This document shows, one piece after another, positions 6,311-13,722 of a stretch of 16,046 bases of DNA. Below the pieces are notes generated by a model, which saw only the letters and a list, made by a program, of their open reading frames with translations, was not told the origin of the DNA and ran no database searches. The DNA lies in the NCBI GenBank assembly GCA_002375765.1, contig DFMV01000063.1, positions 137,545 to 153,590 of the forward strand, in the 5' to 3' direction. A program made the translations under genes and the position numbers. The DNA comes from Rhizobiales bacterium UBA3584 (GTDB lineage Bacteria; Pseudomonadota; Alphaproteobacteria; Rhizobiales; Devosiaceae). Positions within the stretch are counted from its first letter, which is position 1, and the number at the start of each line of letters is the position of its first letter.

Positions 6311-7213
6311 ATGCGCCTGACCGCAACGGCACTGGCCATTTCTGCTGCACTGACCGTGCCGGCCCTCGCTCAATCCGAAATCACGCCATTGGTCGACGCC
6401 AACTGGCTGATCGAGAATGCAGGGGCTGACAATGTGGTCATCCTCGACATTCGCGACAATATCGAAAGCACCGATCTGGGCGAATTGCCCTACGTCGCCA
6501 ATTCCGTCGTCGCTCCTTACGGATCGGCCGGTTGGCGCACCGAGGTGCAGGGCGTGCCGGGCCAGATTCCGCCCGTCGAACAGGTGGCCGAACTGATCGG
6601 TTCGCTCGGGATCGACAATGACGATCACGTGGTGATCCTGCCCTGGGGCACCGATTCTTCGGAAATCGGTGGTGCCACCCGGGTCTATTGGACGTTCAAA
6701 TATCTCGGCCATGACGAGGTTTCGATCCTTGATGGCGGCTGGCGCCAGTTCGATGCGGCCGGCGGCGAACGCGTGGCCGAACTCGCAGCGCCCCAAGCGG
6801 CTGAATTCACCGCTGAAGTGCGTCCCGAACTGATTGCCACCACCGATGACGTTCTTGAAGCGCTCGAAAACGGCACGGCTCTGGTCGATGGCCGTCCTGT
6901 GGAACAGCATTTGGGCCAGTCCAAGAGCCCCGTCGTTGCGACGGCCGGCACGATCCCTGGCTCCGTGAACATTCCGCATTCTGAATTCTACAGTTCGGAA
7001 TATGCCCGCTTTGCCCAGCCCGATACCGTGGCTGCGCTCCTCGAAGCGGTGAATGTGACTTCGGATGAAGACAGCATCGTCTTCTGCAACACTGGCCATT
7101 GGGCTTCGGTCGCCTGGTTCGGGTTGCATGAGATCCTCGGCAACGAAAACGCATCAATGTATGACGGCTCGATGGCCGAATGGACCGCCGATCCCTCGCG
7201 CCCGGTAGAATAA
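6311..7213 (+). CDS. Exported two-domain rhodanese (sulfurtransferase)
   Basis: The 300-residue protein has a Sec signal peptide (MRLTATALAISAALTVPALA, predicted cut before QSE near residue 21) and two rhodanese domains. The first (about 25-155) has VILDIRD and YWTFKYLGHDEVSILDGGWRQF but no cysteine. The second (about 172-300) has ALVDGRP, GTIPGSVNIPH and the active loop CNTGHWAS, whose Cys259 is the only cysteine in the protein. It should move sulfane sulfur, for example from thiosulfate, to an acceptor in the periplasm. The loop differs from the classical CRxGxR/T of cytoplasmic rhodaneses, so the acceptor may differ too. GGGAG lies seven to eight bases before the ATG. A stem-loop and then a thiosulfate-type permease gene follow, tying the protein to sulfur uptake. 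Confidence 0.92.
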   Translation: MRLTATALAISAALTVPALAQSEITPLVDANWLIENAGADNVVILDIRDNIESTDLGELPYVANSVVAPYGSAGWRTEVQGVPGQIPPVEQVAELIGSLGIDNDDHVVILPWGTDSSEIGGATRVYWTFKYLGHDEVSILDGGWRQFDAAGGERVAELAAPQAAEFTAEVRPELIATTDDVLEALENGTALVDGRPVEQHLGQSKSPVVATAGTIPGSVNIPHSEFYSSEYARFAQPDTVAALLEAVNVTSDEDSIVFCNTGHWASVAWFGLHEILGNENASMYDGSMAEWTADPSRPVE

Positions 7214-7239
7214 TCGGTCGACCTCCAGTCCGGCCCTTG

Positions 7240-7269
7240 CAGATGTCCCGGCGCTCGGGGCATCTGTTT
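7240..7269 (+). terminator. Stem-loop between rhodanese and permease genes
   Basis: CAGATGTCCC (7240-7249) pairs with GGGGCATCTG (7257-7266) through ten base pairs including one T-G wobble, with a 7-base loop and TTT after it. It looks like a weak intrinsic terminator. Since the next gene on the same strand starts 34 bases later without a clear promoter, it may act as an attenuator or as an mRNA-stabilising stem that sets different levels of rhodanese and permease. Confidence 0.6.
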
Positions 7270-7302
7270 CGCTTGAAAACGCCTAAATTTTGAAAGACCG
7301 AC

Positions 7303-8517
7303 ATGTCTGACGTCGCTCTCGATCGCCCGTCCTATCTGCCCGCTGCGATCTCTGATCGCGGTCCCACGCTGGTGACCGGGTTGGGACTGATCCTCGGTTT
7401 CATCGCCATCTGGTACCTCGTCGATCTGCGTCAGGCCTCTCTGTTCGCCATCGGCGGTGGACTTGGTGCGGCCCTCTATCACGGCGCCTTCGGCTTTACA
7501 GGCGGCTGGCGCCGCATGGTGGTGGAAAAGCGCGGCCGCGGCATGCGCGCCCAGATGCTGATGATCGGGGTTACCGCCATTGCCATGATGCCGCTGATTG
7601 CGGCCGGCAATCTTGGTGGACAGCCGCTGGTTGGCGCGCTGGCGCCGGTCGGCGTGTCGGTCATCGTCGGCGCGACGATGTTCGGCCTGGGCATGCAACT
7701 GGGCGGCGGCTGTGGTTCGGGTACACTGTTTACCGTGGGCGGCGGGTCAGCGCGCATGCTGGTTACGCTGGCCTTCTTCATTGTCGGCGCAGTGCTGGGC
7801 ACTGCACATCTGCCATTCTGGCTCGAAGCGCCCTCGCTTGGCGTTATCGATGCGCGGGTCCAGTTCGGGCTGCCCGCCGCGATCGGGCTGACCATTATCG
7901 CCCTCTCGCTCGTTGCCATCGTCACGGCAGTCATCGAAAAGCGCGCGCATGGCAATCTTGAACCCGAGCCCGCTCCCAAGCGCCCTGGCTGGTCCTGGCT
8001 GCTCTATGGTCCCTGGCCGTTGGTCGGGGCGGGGTTGGTGCTGGCCATCCTCAATATCGCGACGCTGCTCGTTGCCGGCCACCCGTGGTCCATCACCTAT
8101 GGCTTCGGGCTCTGGGGCGCCAAAATTGCCGACGCCGTGGGCATTCCCGTGGCCACCTGGGAATTCTGGACATGGCCCGCTCAGGCGCAGGCGCTCAATT
8201 CCTCGGTTTTGACCGACAACACTTCGGTCATGGATTTCGGTATCATCCTGGGCGCCGGCCTTGCCGCCGCTCTGGCCGGAAAATTCGCGCCCAAGGCGAA
8301 ATTGCCGCTCGGCTCGCTGATCGCCGCCGCCGTGGGCGGTATCCTGATGGGTTATGGCGCCCGGCTTTCGTTCGGCTGCAATATCGGCGCGCTGTTTTCG
8401 GGAATCGCCTCGGGCAGCCTGCATGGTTGGCTGTGGTTCGTCTGCGCCTTTGTCGGTTCGTTTATCGGCATCTGGGCCCGCCCACTGTTCGGACTTGATG
8501 GATTTGCCAAGAAATGA
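7303..8517 (+). CDS. YeeE/YedE family permease, TsuA-like (thiosulfate uptake)
   Basis: The 404-residue polytopic protein contains two copies of the YeeE/YedE sulfur-transport unit. The first carries GGGCGSGTLFTVGGG (Cys137) and the second GARLSFGCNIGALFSG (Cys359), with a third cysteine at 381. In the characterised YeeE/TsuA proteins, conserved cysteines line the path and pass thiosulfate through transient S-H...S contacts. Nine or more membrane segments are visible. A cytoplasmic loop of charged and proline-rich residues (about 211-230) joins the halves. The usual cytoplasmic TusA-like partner (TsuB/YeeD) is absent; instead a secreted rhodanese precedes and two unusual proteins follow. The ribosome site is weak (GAAAG). 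The stop TGA overlaps the next start (ATGA), implying coupled translation. Confidence 0.9.
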   Translation: MSDVALDRPSYLPAAISDRGPTLVTGLGLILGFIAIWYLVDLRQASLFAIGGGLGAALYHGAFGFTGGWRRMVVEKRGRGMRAQMLMIGVTAIAMMPLIAAGNLGGQPLVGALAPVGVSVIVGATMFGLGMQLGGGCGSGTLFTVGGGSARMLVTLAFFIVGAVLGTAHLPFWLEAPSLGVIDARVQFGLPAAIGLTIIALSLVAIVTAVIEKRAHGNLEPEPAPKRPGWSWLLYGPWPLVGAGLVLAILNIATLLVAGHPWSITYGFGLWGAKIADAVGIPVATWEFWTWPAQAQALNSSVLTDNTSVMDFGIILGAGLAAALAGKFAPKAKLPLGSLIAAAVGGILMGYGARLSFGCNIGALFSGIASGSLHGWLWFVCAFVGSFIGIWARPLFGLDGFAKK

Positions 8518-8957
8518 CCACCGGACGTAACACAATTCTGTTTGGTGCCGCGCTGGCCCTCGGCACCGTGGCGATTGCCGCCGACCACATCTCCAACCCG
8601 GTTGTCCGTGCCTCAAATCCCGTCGCGCAGAGCGAAGCGGGCACCGCAAGCCCCGCCGTTGCGCCTTGCGCGGCAGGCGCCCCCTGCGCGGCAGGTGCGC
8701 CGGTCGCTGCGGCCCCTTGCGCTGCGGGGGCTCCTGTGGCCGCCGCCCCGTGCGCGGCTGGAGCGCCGATGGCCTCGGCCCCACCGCCTCCCGCACCAAT
8801 GCCAGAAGAGCCCGCGAGCCAGCTTGCCGCTCCGCCGCCTCCGCCCGCGCCCATGCCGGAGCCCGAGGAGGCCGAGCCCGAACTGGCCCCGCCGCCACCG
8901 GCTCCGGCGGCCATGCCCGAAGGGGCGGTCGAAGCGCCCGATCTCGTGGTGAACTGA
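8514..8957 (+). CDS. Cys-Ala-Ala-Gly / proline-rich repeat protein, secreted or membrane-anchored
   Basis: This 147-residue protein is of unknown function. It starts with MTTGRN and a hydrophobic stretch (about 8-22, ending AIAADH), a signal peptide or single N-terminal anchor. The rest is low complexity. Residues 50-90 are built of APCAAG and APVAAAPCAAG units with cysteines at 52, 58, 69 and 80 (spacings 6, 11, 11). Residues 89-136 carry three acidic proline repeats of the APPPPAPMPE type. No folded domain is visible. The start overlaps the permease stop by four bases, and the stop overlaps the next start by one base, so it belongs firmly to this operon. Flexible arms bearing single cysteines would suit sulfane-sulfur or metal handling at the cell surface; similar Cys-Ala-Ala repeats occur in some metal-linked envelope proteins. 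This is inference. Coding reality is supported by the coupled starts. Confidence 0.75.
   Translation: MTTGRNTILFGAALALGTVAIAADHISNPVVRASNPVAQSEAGTASPAVAPCAAGAPCAAGAPVAAAPCAAGAPVAAAPCAAGAPMASAPPPPAPMPEEPASQLAAPPPPPAPMPEPEEAEPELAPPPPAPAAMPEGAVEAPDLVVN
8661..8783 (+). repeat. In-gene tandem repeat encoding APCAAG / APVAAAPCAAG units
   Basis: Two 6-codon units are followed by two 11-codon units (8697-8729 and 8730-8762) and a degenerate last unit. The amino acids repeat exactly but codons vary (for example TGCGCG versus TGCGCT), so protein-level selection rather than recent slippage seems to keep the pattern. The proline-repeat section 8778-8921 follows. Confidence 0.75.
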
Positions 8958-9538
8958 TGAGTGATGCCCGCCACCAGGCTCTGCACGAAATTGCTTTCTG
9001 CGAGAGCGTGCTTGCCAAAGGCGGGCTCACCGTTCTGACCGAAACCCTGCGCGACGCGCCCGACATTTCGGTCTGGACACATTACCCCAAGGACGATGTC
9101 TTCGATCCGCAAACCGGCGCTCAGTGGTTCTATCACTCGCACCCTGCCGACGAGCCCGACGGAACCATCGAGCACGGCCACTTTCACTGTTTCGTCCGGC
9201 CCCACGGCGCCAGCGGCCCGATCCACCACCTGATCGCCATTGGCGTTGATCCCTTCGGCAAGCTCAAGCGGCTGTTTACGGTCAACCAATGGGTAGTGGG
9301 CGACGACTGGCTCGACGCCGAGCCCACCATTGCATTGTTGGAAAAATTCGACGTCCACATGCCGCGCCCCTCCTATCTGGTCAATCGCTGGCTGACGGCG
9401 GTTCTGGCTGCTTACGATGACGAAATCCGTACGCTGATTCACGAGCGCGATCGCACCCTCGCCGCACACCGTCCCAAAGGCGATATTGCCGTGCGGGACG
9501 ACATGGCCCTCGAAGTCACCTCCGAACTGCTGCTCTAG
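8957..9538 (+). CDS. His-rich conserved protein of unknown function (possibly DUF6969)
   Basis: The 193-residue protein has no signal peptide or membrane segment. Its centre is strikingly rich in histidine: WFYHSHP (57-63), EHGHFHCF (72-79) and IHHL (89-92). The HxH and HxHxH clusters look like a metal site in a small beta-barrel or cupin-like domain, although I cannot assign the fold. The C-terminal half (about 110-165) is helical with WLTAVLAAYDDEIRTLIHERD. I believe it matches a family listed as DUF6969, but this is from memory and not certain. It starts at ATG 8957, overlapping the previous stop (TGATG), and is the last gene of the permease unit. Placement suggests a cytoplasmic metal-dependent step in handling imported sulfur, which is inference. 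Confidence 0.8.
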   Translation: MSDARHQALHEIAFCESVLAKGGLTVLTETLRDAPDISVWTHYPKDDVFDPQTGAQWFYHSHPADEPDGTIEHGHFHCFVRPHGASGPIHHLIAIGVDPFGKLKRLFTVNQWVVGDDWLDAEPTIALLEKFDVHMPRPSYLVNRWLTAVLAAYDDEIRTLIHERDRTLAAHRPKGDIAVRDDMALEVTSELLL

Positions 9539-9578
9539 CCGCCCCCGAGGGTGACAAAGGACATTTTTATCCCCGCTC

Positions 9579-9607
9579 TTGCCAAATGGCATCATTGTGC
9601 CTATTTT
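9579..9607 (+). promoter_or_regulatory. Sigma70-type promoter of the antitoxin-toxin operon
   Basis: TTGCCA (9579-9584) and TATTTT (9602-9607) are separated by the ideal 17 bases, within the 87-base gap after the His-rich protein gene. Transcription would begin near 9613, leaving a leader of about a dozen bases that still contains AGAGG for the antitoxin start at 9626. Confidence 0.6.
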
Positions 9608-9620
9608 ATGCCAAGAGGTA
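9580..9620 (+). promoter_or_regulatory. Twin operator-like repeats over the antitoxin promoter
   Basis: TGCCAAATGGCA (9580-9591) is a palindrome (TGCCA-AA-TGGCA) over the -35. A related copy, TGCCAAGAGGTA (9609-9620), begins 29 bases later, over the expected transcription start. Two phased sites over a promoter are what an autorepressing Xre-type antitoxin would use. The second copy is imperfect and overlaps the ribosome site. Confidence 0.45.
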
Positions 9621-9625
9621 AAAGC

Positions 9626-10036
9626 ATGTTGCACGAACTGCCCAGAGCCAACGCCGCTCCAGAGCGTCCCCAGATCACGGCGACCGAAGCCGCCGCGATG
9701 GCGCGTACGGTTGTGAACCTGTTTGCCCGCTGGGACCTGTCCGATGCCGAGGCGCGCGAAATCCTTGGCGGTCTCGCCGCCCGGACCTATGCGCGCTGGA
9801 AAGCAGGGGAGGTCGGGCGCATCGACCGCGATCTGGCAACCCGCCTCTCGTTGCTCATGGGTATCCATAAGGGCTTGCGCTATCTCTTTGCTGATCCGGC
9901 GCGCGGCTATGCCTGGGTCAAAAAGCCCAACGCAGCGCTCGAGGGCCGCACCCCCGTCGATATCATGGCGGAAGGCTCCATTTTCGCTCTGGCCCGCATC
10001 CGCAGTTATCTCGATGCCGAGCGGGGTGGCTGGTGA
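9626..10036 (+). CDS. Antitoxin, Xre/MbcA/ParS family (DUF2384)
   Basis: The 136-residue antitoxin pairs with the RES toxin encoded next. Residues about 22-72 form an Xre-like helix-turn-helix domain (DLSDAEAREILGGLAARTYARWKAGE). The C-terminal part, about 75-136, is the MbcA/ParS toxin-binding domain, with LMGIHKGLRYLFADP, then AWVKKPNAALEGRTPVDIMAEGS and LARIRSYLDAERGGW; the 'P-N-x-x-L-x-G-x-x-P' stretch is diagnostic. It neutralises the toxin by covering its active site, and typically represses its own operon. I chose ATG 9626 for the AGAGG seven bases upstream and the promoter position; ATG 9608 would overlap the -10 region. The stop overlaps the toxin GTG start (GTGA), the usual arrangement for balanced synthesis. 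Confidence 0.92.
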   Translation: MLHELPRANAAPERPQITATEAAAMARTVVNLFARWDLSDAEAREILGGLAARTYARWKAGEVGRIDRDLATRLSLLMGIHKGLRYLFADPARGYAWVKKPNAALEGRTPVDIMAEGSIFALARIRSYLDAERGGW

Positions 10037-10719
10037 GCGTTCCGGTTTCCCGGGTTGAATGGGCCAGGGCGTTTCGGATCATCCGCACCATCTATCCGCC
10101 CATCGACCTGTTCGAAGACATCGCCGACCCCGCCGATTGGGAGGCGCTGGCCTCCGCGGAATCAAAAACCAACCCCCGTGTCTGGGAACATCTGGGACGC
10201 CTCGATCTCATCCCGCCGCACCGCCGCGTGGCCGGGCAGGGGGCAAGCTGGTTGATGGCGCCTTTCGTTCATGTCAGCACGGACCGGCCGGGCCGGTTTG
10301 CCGACGGAACCTACGGTGTTTACAGCGCCGGCAGCAGCGAGGAAGTAGCCATCCGCGAAGTGGCTCATCATCACGGTATAGCTATGGCGGCGACTGCCGA
10401 AGCACCGGGCTGGACGTCGCAATTCCGCGTTCTGGTCAATGCGCTCGATCTCGACCTGCACGATGTGCGCGAATGCGCAGAGTGTCACTTGCCCGACGAT
10501 TACGGGCCGCCGCAAAAGCTAGGCAAAACGTTGCGCGCTTCGGGCAGCAATGGCGTTCTTTACCGCAGCGTGCGCGCACCGGGCGGCGAATGTATCGGTA
10601 TCTTCTGGCCTGACCTCATCGAAATCCCGGTTCAGGGCGACCATTTCGATTTCCACTGGGACGGCACCCGCGTAGACCGCGTGCGCAATTGCAGCACCAG
10701 CGCCATTTTCGCCCTGTAG
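10033..10719 (+). CDS. RES-domain toxin (NAD+-depleting)
   Basis: The 228-residue protein has an RES domain, the toxin half of MbcTA/ParST-type modules. Characterised RES toxins degrade NAD+ by phosphorolysis or hydrolysis, or (ParT) ADP-ribosylate a target; which applies cannot be told from this sequence. Family elements seen are the N-terminal arginines in FRIIRTIYPP (15, 18), DRPGRFADGTYGVYSAGSSEEVAIREV (84-110, with the probable catalytic Glu109) and SGSNGVLYRSVR (170-181, with the probable catalytic Ser179), so the enzyme appears intact. It begins at GTG, overlapping the antitoxin stop by four bases. The pair sits between the sulfur block and the copper operon and is likely a self-contained module. 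Confidence 0.92.
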   Translation: MSVPVSRVEWARAFRIIRTIYPPIDLFEDIADPADWEALASAESKTNPRVWEHLGRLDLIPPHRRVAGQGASWLMAPFVHVSTDRPGRFADGTYGVYSAGSSEEVAIREVAHHHGIAMAATAEAPGWTSQFRVLVNALDLDLHDVRECAECHLPDDYGPPQKLGKTLRASGSNGVLYRSVRAPGGECIGIFWPDLIEIPVQGDHFDFHWDGTRVDRVRNCSTSAIFAL

Positions 10720-10748
10720 TTGTGGCCCACGCCATCCTATATCAATGC

Positions 10749-10779
10749 TTGACCTTACCATGATGGGAAGCCTTAGCAT
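10749..10779 (+). promoter_or_regulatory. CueR-type copA promoter and operator
   Basis: TTGACC (10749-10754) and TAGCAT (10774-10779) are separated by 19 bases, the overlong spacer that marks promoters activated by MerR-family regulators through DNA distortion. Within it ACCTTACC and GGGAAGCC form the imperfect dyad expected of a CueR box (ACCTTCC...GGAAGGT type). The copA start follows 26 bases after the -10. Copper-bound CueR, encoded at the end of this operon, is the expected activator. Confidence 0.88.
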
Positions 10780-10805
10780 GGCTTCACACAGTCAAGAATT
10801 AAGCC

Positions 10806-13301
10806 ATGAACGCCCCTGTCTCACACCAATCGGCCACACTGATCTTTCCCGTCGAGGGAATGAGCTGCGCATCCTGCGTCACGCGCGTGGAAGCGGCGGC
10901 CGCCAATCTGCCGGGCGTCATCAAAGCGCATGCCAATTTTGCCAATGAAACCCTGATCGTCAGCCCAGGTCCCGATTTCGACGCCTCTGCCCTGCGCACA
11001 GCCATCAAGGACGCCGGATACGAACTGCCGGCTGAAAAACTCGAAATCGGCATCGAGGGCATGACATGCGCTTCCTGCGTCAAGCGCGTCGAAGACGCCC
11101 TGGCTGCAACGCCGGGCGTCGTCTCCGCCTCGGTCAACCTGGCAACCGAGAGGGCAACGTTCGATGTCGTGGGCGGCGAGTCTGGTCTTGCCGCCGTCGA
11201 AGCAGCGATCAAGAACGCCGGATATACGCCCCATCGCCTGTCCGATCAGCACACCCAGACCCGCGAACAGGCAAAGGCCGATGAAATCGGCGCGTTGCAG
11301 CGTGACGTCATCATTTCGGCACTTCTCACCCTGCCGCTGTTCGTTCTGGAAATGGGCAGCCATTTCTATGCGCCCTTCCATCAATGGCTGATGCAGACGG
11401 TGCCAATGGGATGGCTCTATCCGGCCTATTTTCTTCTGGCCAGCGCTGTGCTGTTCGGGCCCGGCCGCCGGTTCTTTATCAAGGGCGTTCCCGCGCTTTT
11501 CCGGCGCGCCCCGGACATGAATTCGCTCGTGGCGCTCGGTGCCGGGGCGGCTTATCTCTACTCGAGCGTCGTCACCTTCGCTCCGCAATTGCTGCCTGGC
11601 GCGGCGCGCAACATCTATTTCGAAGCGGCGGCAGTCATCGTTACGCTCATTCTGGTTGGCCGCCTGCTCGAGGCCCGCGCCAAGGGACGCACCAGCGATG
11701 CCATAAAGCGGCTGGTCGGGCTGCAGGCAAAATCGGCCCGCGTGCTGCGCAATGGCGAACCTGCTGAAATCGCACTCGAGGGCGTCATTGTCGGCGATAT
11801 CGTCATCATCCGCCCTGGCGAAAAAATTCCGGTGGACGGGACGGTGACCGAGGGCTCGTCCTTTGTCGACGAGGCGATGATTTCAGGCGAGCCGGTACCC
11901 GTGGCCAAGACCGAGGGCGATACCGTCATCGGCGGCACGATCAACACAACCGGCAGCTTCCGGTTCGAAGTCACCAAAATCGGGGGCGACACAATGCTCG
12001 CCCAGATCATAAGACTGGTCGAGCAGGCCCAGGGCTCCAAGCTGCCAATACAGGCGCTGGTCGATCAGGTGACCGCATGGTTTGTCCCAGCCGTCATGGC
12101 CATCGCGGCGTTGACCTTTATCGTCTGGGCCGTTTTCGGACCGGACCCGGCCTATACCTTCGCTTTGGTCAATGCCGTCGCTGTGCTCATCATCGCATGC
12201 CCTTGTGCAATGGGTCTGGCAACCCCGACATCGATCATGGTTGGGACCGGCAGGGCGGCCGAACTGGGCGTACTGTTCCGCAAGGGCGAAGCGCTCCAGC
12301 TTCTCCATTCGGTGGGGATCATCGCCTTCGACAAGACAGGAACACTCACCAAGGGTGCCCCCGAACTGACCGATATGATCGTTGCTGACGGGTTCGAGGA
12401 TGGCGAGGTGCTTTCGCTCATTGCAGCGGTAGAGGCCGACTCCGAACATCCGATCGGCCAGGCTATCGTTACAGCAGCCCGCAACCGCGACTTGGTCCTG
12501 CCGGAGATTGCAGATTTCGACTCGGTGCCGGGCTTCGGCGTTGTCGCCAAGGTTTCGGGTCGCACGGTCGAGGTTGGTGCAGACCGCTACATGGAGCGTC
12601 TCGGTATCGATATCGCCGCGTTTACACCCGACATCGAAAGACTGGGCCGTGAAGGCAAAAGTCCGCTTTTCGCCGCTATCGATGGAACGCTGGCCGCCAT
12701 TGTCGCGGTGGCCGATCCCATCAAGCCCACAAGCGCCGAAACGATTGCCCATCTGCACGCACTGGGTCTCGAGGTCGCAATGATAACCGGCGACAATACG
12801 CATACGGCCAGAGCCATCGCAGACCAGCTCGGCATCGATCATGTGGTGGCAGAAGTGTTGCCCGAGGGCAAAGTCGCCGCTATCGCAAAGCTCAAGGCGG
12901 AGGGCAGAAAGCTCGCCTTTGTCGGCGATGGCATCAACGATGCGCCCGCGCTGGCCGCTGCCGATGTGGGTATCGCTATAGGCACGGGCACCGACGTGGC
13001 CATCGAAAGTGCCGGCGTGGTGCTGGTTGGCGGCGATGTGCGCGGCGCGGTCCAAGCCATCGCCATTTCCCGCGCCACCATGACCAATATCCGCCAAAAC
13101 CTCGGCTGGGCGTTTGGCTATAACGCGCTGCTCATCCCGGTCGCAGCCGGCGTGCTTTTTCCGGCCTTCGACATTCTGCTCTCGCCCATGCTGGCGGCGG
13201 GCGCCATGGCGCTGTCGAGCGTTTGCGTCGTCACCAACGCTCTGCGTCTGCGGGGGTATAGTCCACCGCTCACCAGGGATGACAGGAGCACAACCGCATG
13301 A
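10806..13301 (+). CDS. copA: Copper-exporting P1B-type ATPase
   Basis: The 831-residue inner-membrane pump exports cytoplasmic Cu(I) using ATP. Two N-terminal heavy-metal domains carry MSCASC (Cys21, Cys24) and MTCASC (Cys88, Cys91). About eight membrane segments follow, with the transport motif CPC (465-467). The actuator loop has SGEP (360-363), the phosphorylation site is DKTGT (Asp509), the nucleotide-binding HP is at 548-549, TGD at 661-663 and GDGIND at 707-712. Further metal-site residues typical of the Cu(I) class (P1B-1) are Tyr772-Asn773 and MxxSS (801-805). The whole set is intact. The leader carries the CueR promoter, the ribosome site before ATG 10806 is weak, and the stop overlaps cueR by four bases. 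Confidence 0.97.
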   Translation: MNAPVSHQSATLIFPVEGMSCASCVTRVEAAAANLPGVIKAHANFANETLIVSPGPDFDASALRTAIKDAGYELPAEKLEIGIEGMTCASCVKRVEDALAATPGVVSASVNLATERATFDVVGGESGLAAVEAAIKNAGYTPHRLSDQHTQTREQAKADEIGALQRDVIISALLTLPLFVLEMGSHFYAPFHQWLMQTVPMGWLYPAYFLLASAVLFGPGRRFFIKGVPALFRRAPDMNSLVALGAGAAYLYSSVVTFAPQLLPGAARNIYFEAAAVIVTLILVGRLLEARAKGRTSDAIKRLVGLQAKSARVLRNGEPAEIALEGVIVGDIVIIRPGEKIPVDGTVTEGSSFVDEAMISGEPVPVAKTEGDTVIGGTINTTGSFRFEVTKIGGDTMLAQIIRLVEQAQGSKLPIQALVDQVTAWFVPAVMAIAALTFIVWAVFGPDPAYTFALVNAVAVLIIACPCAMGLATPTSIMVGTGRAAELGVLFRKGEALQLLHSVGIIAFDKTGTLTKGAPELTDMIVADGFEDGEVLSLIAAVEADSEHPIGQAIVTAARNRDLVLPEIADFDSVPGFGVVAKVSGRTVEVGADRYMERLGIDIAAFTPDIERLGREGKSPLFAAIDGTLAAIVAVADPIKPTSAETIAHLHALGLEVAMITGDNTHTARAIADQLGIDHVVAEVLPEGKVAAIAKLKAEGRKLAFVGDGINDAPALAAADVGIAIGTGTDVAIESAGVVLVGGDVRGAVQAIAISRATMTNIRQNLGWAFGYNALLIPVAAGVLFPAFDILLSPMLAAGAMALSSVCVVTNALRLRGYSPPLTRDDRSTTA

Positions 13302-13699
13302 ATATCGGGCAAGCTGCAAGAGCGTCGGGCGTAACGGCCAAGATGATCCGCTACTATGAATCCATAGGCCTCATCACTCCTGCCGACCGAACCGACAGCA
13401 ATTACCGCGTCTATGGTACCGACGACGTCCATACGCTGCGCTTCATCAAGCGCGCCCGCACGCTGGGCTTTTCCATGGACGAAACCGCGGCGCTTTTGGG
13501 CCTGTGGCAGGACAAGTCCCGTGCCAGCGCCGACGTCAAAGCCATCGCCACCAACCATATCGCCGAGCTCGAACGCAAGATCGTCGAGCTTCAGGAAATG
13601 GCCGATACCCTCAAGCATCTCGCCCATTGCTGTTCGGGCGACGACCGCCCCAACTGCCCCATCCTCACTCAGCTCGCGGATGGCGAGGTGCCTGTCTGA
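13298..13699 (+). CDS. cueR: Copper-responsive MerR-family activator
   Basis: The 133-residue MerR-family regulator has an N-terminal winged helix-turn-helix ([25 protein letters not shown]), a long dimerisation helix (about 78-108), and a metal loop [10 protein letters not shown] with Cys112 and Cys120, the positions that bind Cu(I), Ag(I) or Au(I) in E. coli CueR. Ser77, the residue that marks the monovalent-ion class, is also present. Cys111 is an additional cysteine next to the ligand. The start overlaps the copA stop (ATGA), so regulator and pump share one transcript and CueR is probably under its own positive control. This differs from E. coli, where cueR and copA are separate. Confidence 0.95.
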   Translation: MNIGQAARASGVTAKMIRYYESIGLITPADRTDSNYRVYGTDDVHTLRFIKRARTLGFSMDETAALLGLWQDKSRASADVKAIATNHIAELERKIVELQEMADTLKHLAHCCSGDDRPNCPILTQLADGEVPV

Positions 13700-13722
13700 T
13701 GGCGTGCGTTGCCGCCAATGCA

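Noticed and set aside
7747..9868. Long minus-strand open frames opposite the permease, repeat protein and His-rich protein genes.
   Set aside because: Their translations are Arg/Pro/Gly-rich without domains, and they are antisense to well-supported coupled genes.
11883..13319. Long minus-strand open frame (about 478 codons) opposite copA.
   Set aside because: It is antisense to a fully intact copper ATPase, and its translation has no recognisable domain.
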